Part shown: positions 47,483 to 47,628 of the stretch, piece by piece
Layout of the letters: every line of letters begins with the position of its first letter
Numbering within the stretch: the stretch's first letter is position 1
Source of the DNA: a virus
Reading direction: 5' to 3' (one strand)
IMG/VR virus record: IMGVR_UViG_3300036785_000572
Location: 1-47,628 of that record
Length of the DNA stretch: 47,628 nt
Translations under genes and position numbers: made by a program
The notes under the pieces: generated by a model
What the model saw: the letters and a program-made list of their open reading frames with translations, nothing else
Database searches by the model: none
What the model was told of the DNA's origin: nothing

Positions 47483-47628
47483 CTATCCCGAGCCATGGAC
47501 CCTCTCGCGGTGGTCGAGGCGGTACTGCAGCCGCTGGATGATCGCGATCTGCGAGCGGATGGTCGCCGCCTGCTCGCCATTGACGTGCACCAGGTCGGCG
47601 ATCCTACGCTCAAGCAGGGCCACCGGGC
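47483..47628 (-). CDS. Small helical phage protein, C-terminal fragment (right copy)
   Basis: The last 48 codons of the gene seen whole at 731-1003, cut by the contig edge. It has the same stop codon and nearly the same protein, with one visible K-to-R change near the end. Confidence 0.65.
   Translation of the reverse strand, partial: PVALLERRIADLVHVNGEQAATIRSQIAIIQRLQYRLDHRERVHGSG

Larger units (their letters stand above)
46750..47628. repeat. Right copy of the divergent terminal repeat
   Basis: Matches 1-876 with scattered substitutions, a different terL-to-79-aa-gene gap sequence, and a 15-base in-frame insertion ahead of the DUF6496-like gene. See the left copy for interpretation. Confidence 0.9.

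Overview
The window is an almost complete genome of a temperate phage with a T7-type, short-tailed (podovirus) virion. Its host is probably in the Hyphomicrobiales (Bradyrhizobium/Rhodopseudomonas-like). The evidence is high GC, a GcrA-family regulator (a family of alphaproteobacteria), and many small proteins of the kind carried by phages of that order. The last 879 bases (46750-47628) repeat the first 876 with several percent divergence. The molecule is therefore circular or circularly permuted, about 46.75 kb, and the contig ends come from two population variants.

Layout. (1) The late block is on the minus strand and runs through the contig join: small terminase-like gene (2911), a set of tiny genes (1942 to 305), large terminase (47008-45515), portal, scaffold, major capsid, an HNH-AP2 homing endonuclease, decoration-like proteins, tail tube A, tailspike, tail tube B, four internal virion proteins, tail fibre, and lysis genes (secreted small protein, amidase endolysin, two small membrane proteins) ending at 18353. 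(2) A short plus-strand block (3206-5187) of tiny membrane, HTH and coiled-coil proteins lies behind a palindrome-bearing promoter. (3) A minus-strand early/regulatory block (11455 down to 5178) encodes a Cro-like protein, a GcrA homologue, RusA resolvase, a ParB-like protein, a DUF1376 protein, a DUF7694-like protein and an RNA polymerase alpha-CTD-like protein. (4) A plus-strand block (11574-18356) encodes a CI-like repressor, YqaJ exonuclease, Bet annealing protein, a repeat-bearing gene, an IS110-C-terminus-like protein, an excisionase-like protein and a tyrosine integrase. An attP-like repeat region follows.

Control. Five copies of TATNCC-N5-GGNATR sit at the cro/cI switch and in front of the two early operons, as expected for one repressor regulon. 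A second motif, GGTGCTTTGC, occurs five times, always in late-strand orientation and 21-74 bases ahead of a late gene start.

Most notable region: 14641-15528. Nine tandem modules, mostly 69 bases apart, each fold as an outer stem with compensatory changes, a variable 10-base strand, a small apical hairpin (type GTCC-AGCA-GGAC), a variable 9-base strand, and the closing stem. Six lie in frame inside one gene. Three lie, partly frame-slipped, directly upstream of a gene whose product resembles the C-terminal (Transposase_20) part of IS110 recombinases. This architecture resembles the guide loops of IS110 bridge RNAs. I infer a structured RNA array with a partner protein, possibly working beside the phage Exo/Bet recombination genes. 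The structure is seen in the sequence; the function is a hypothesis.
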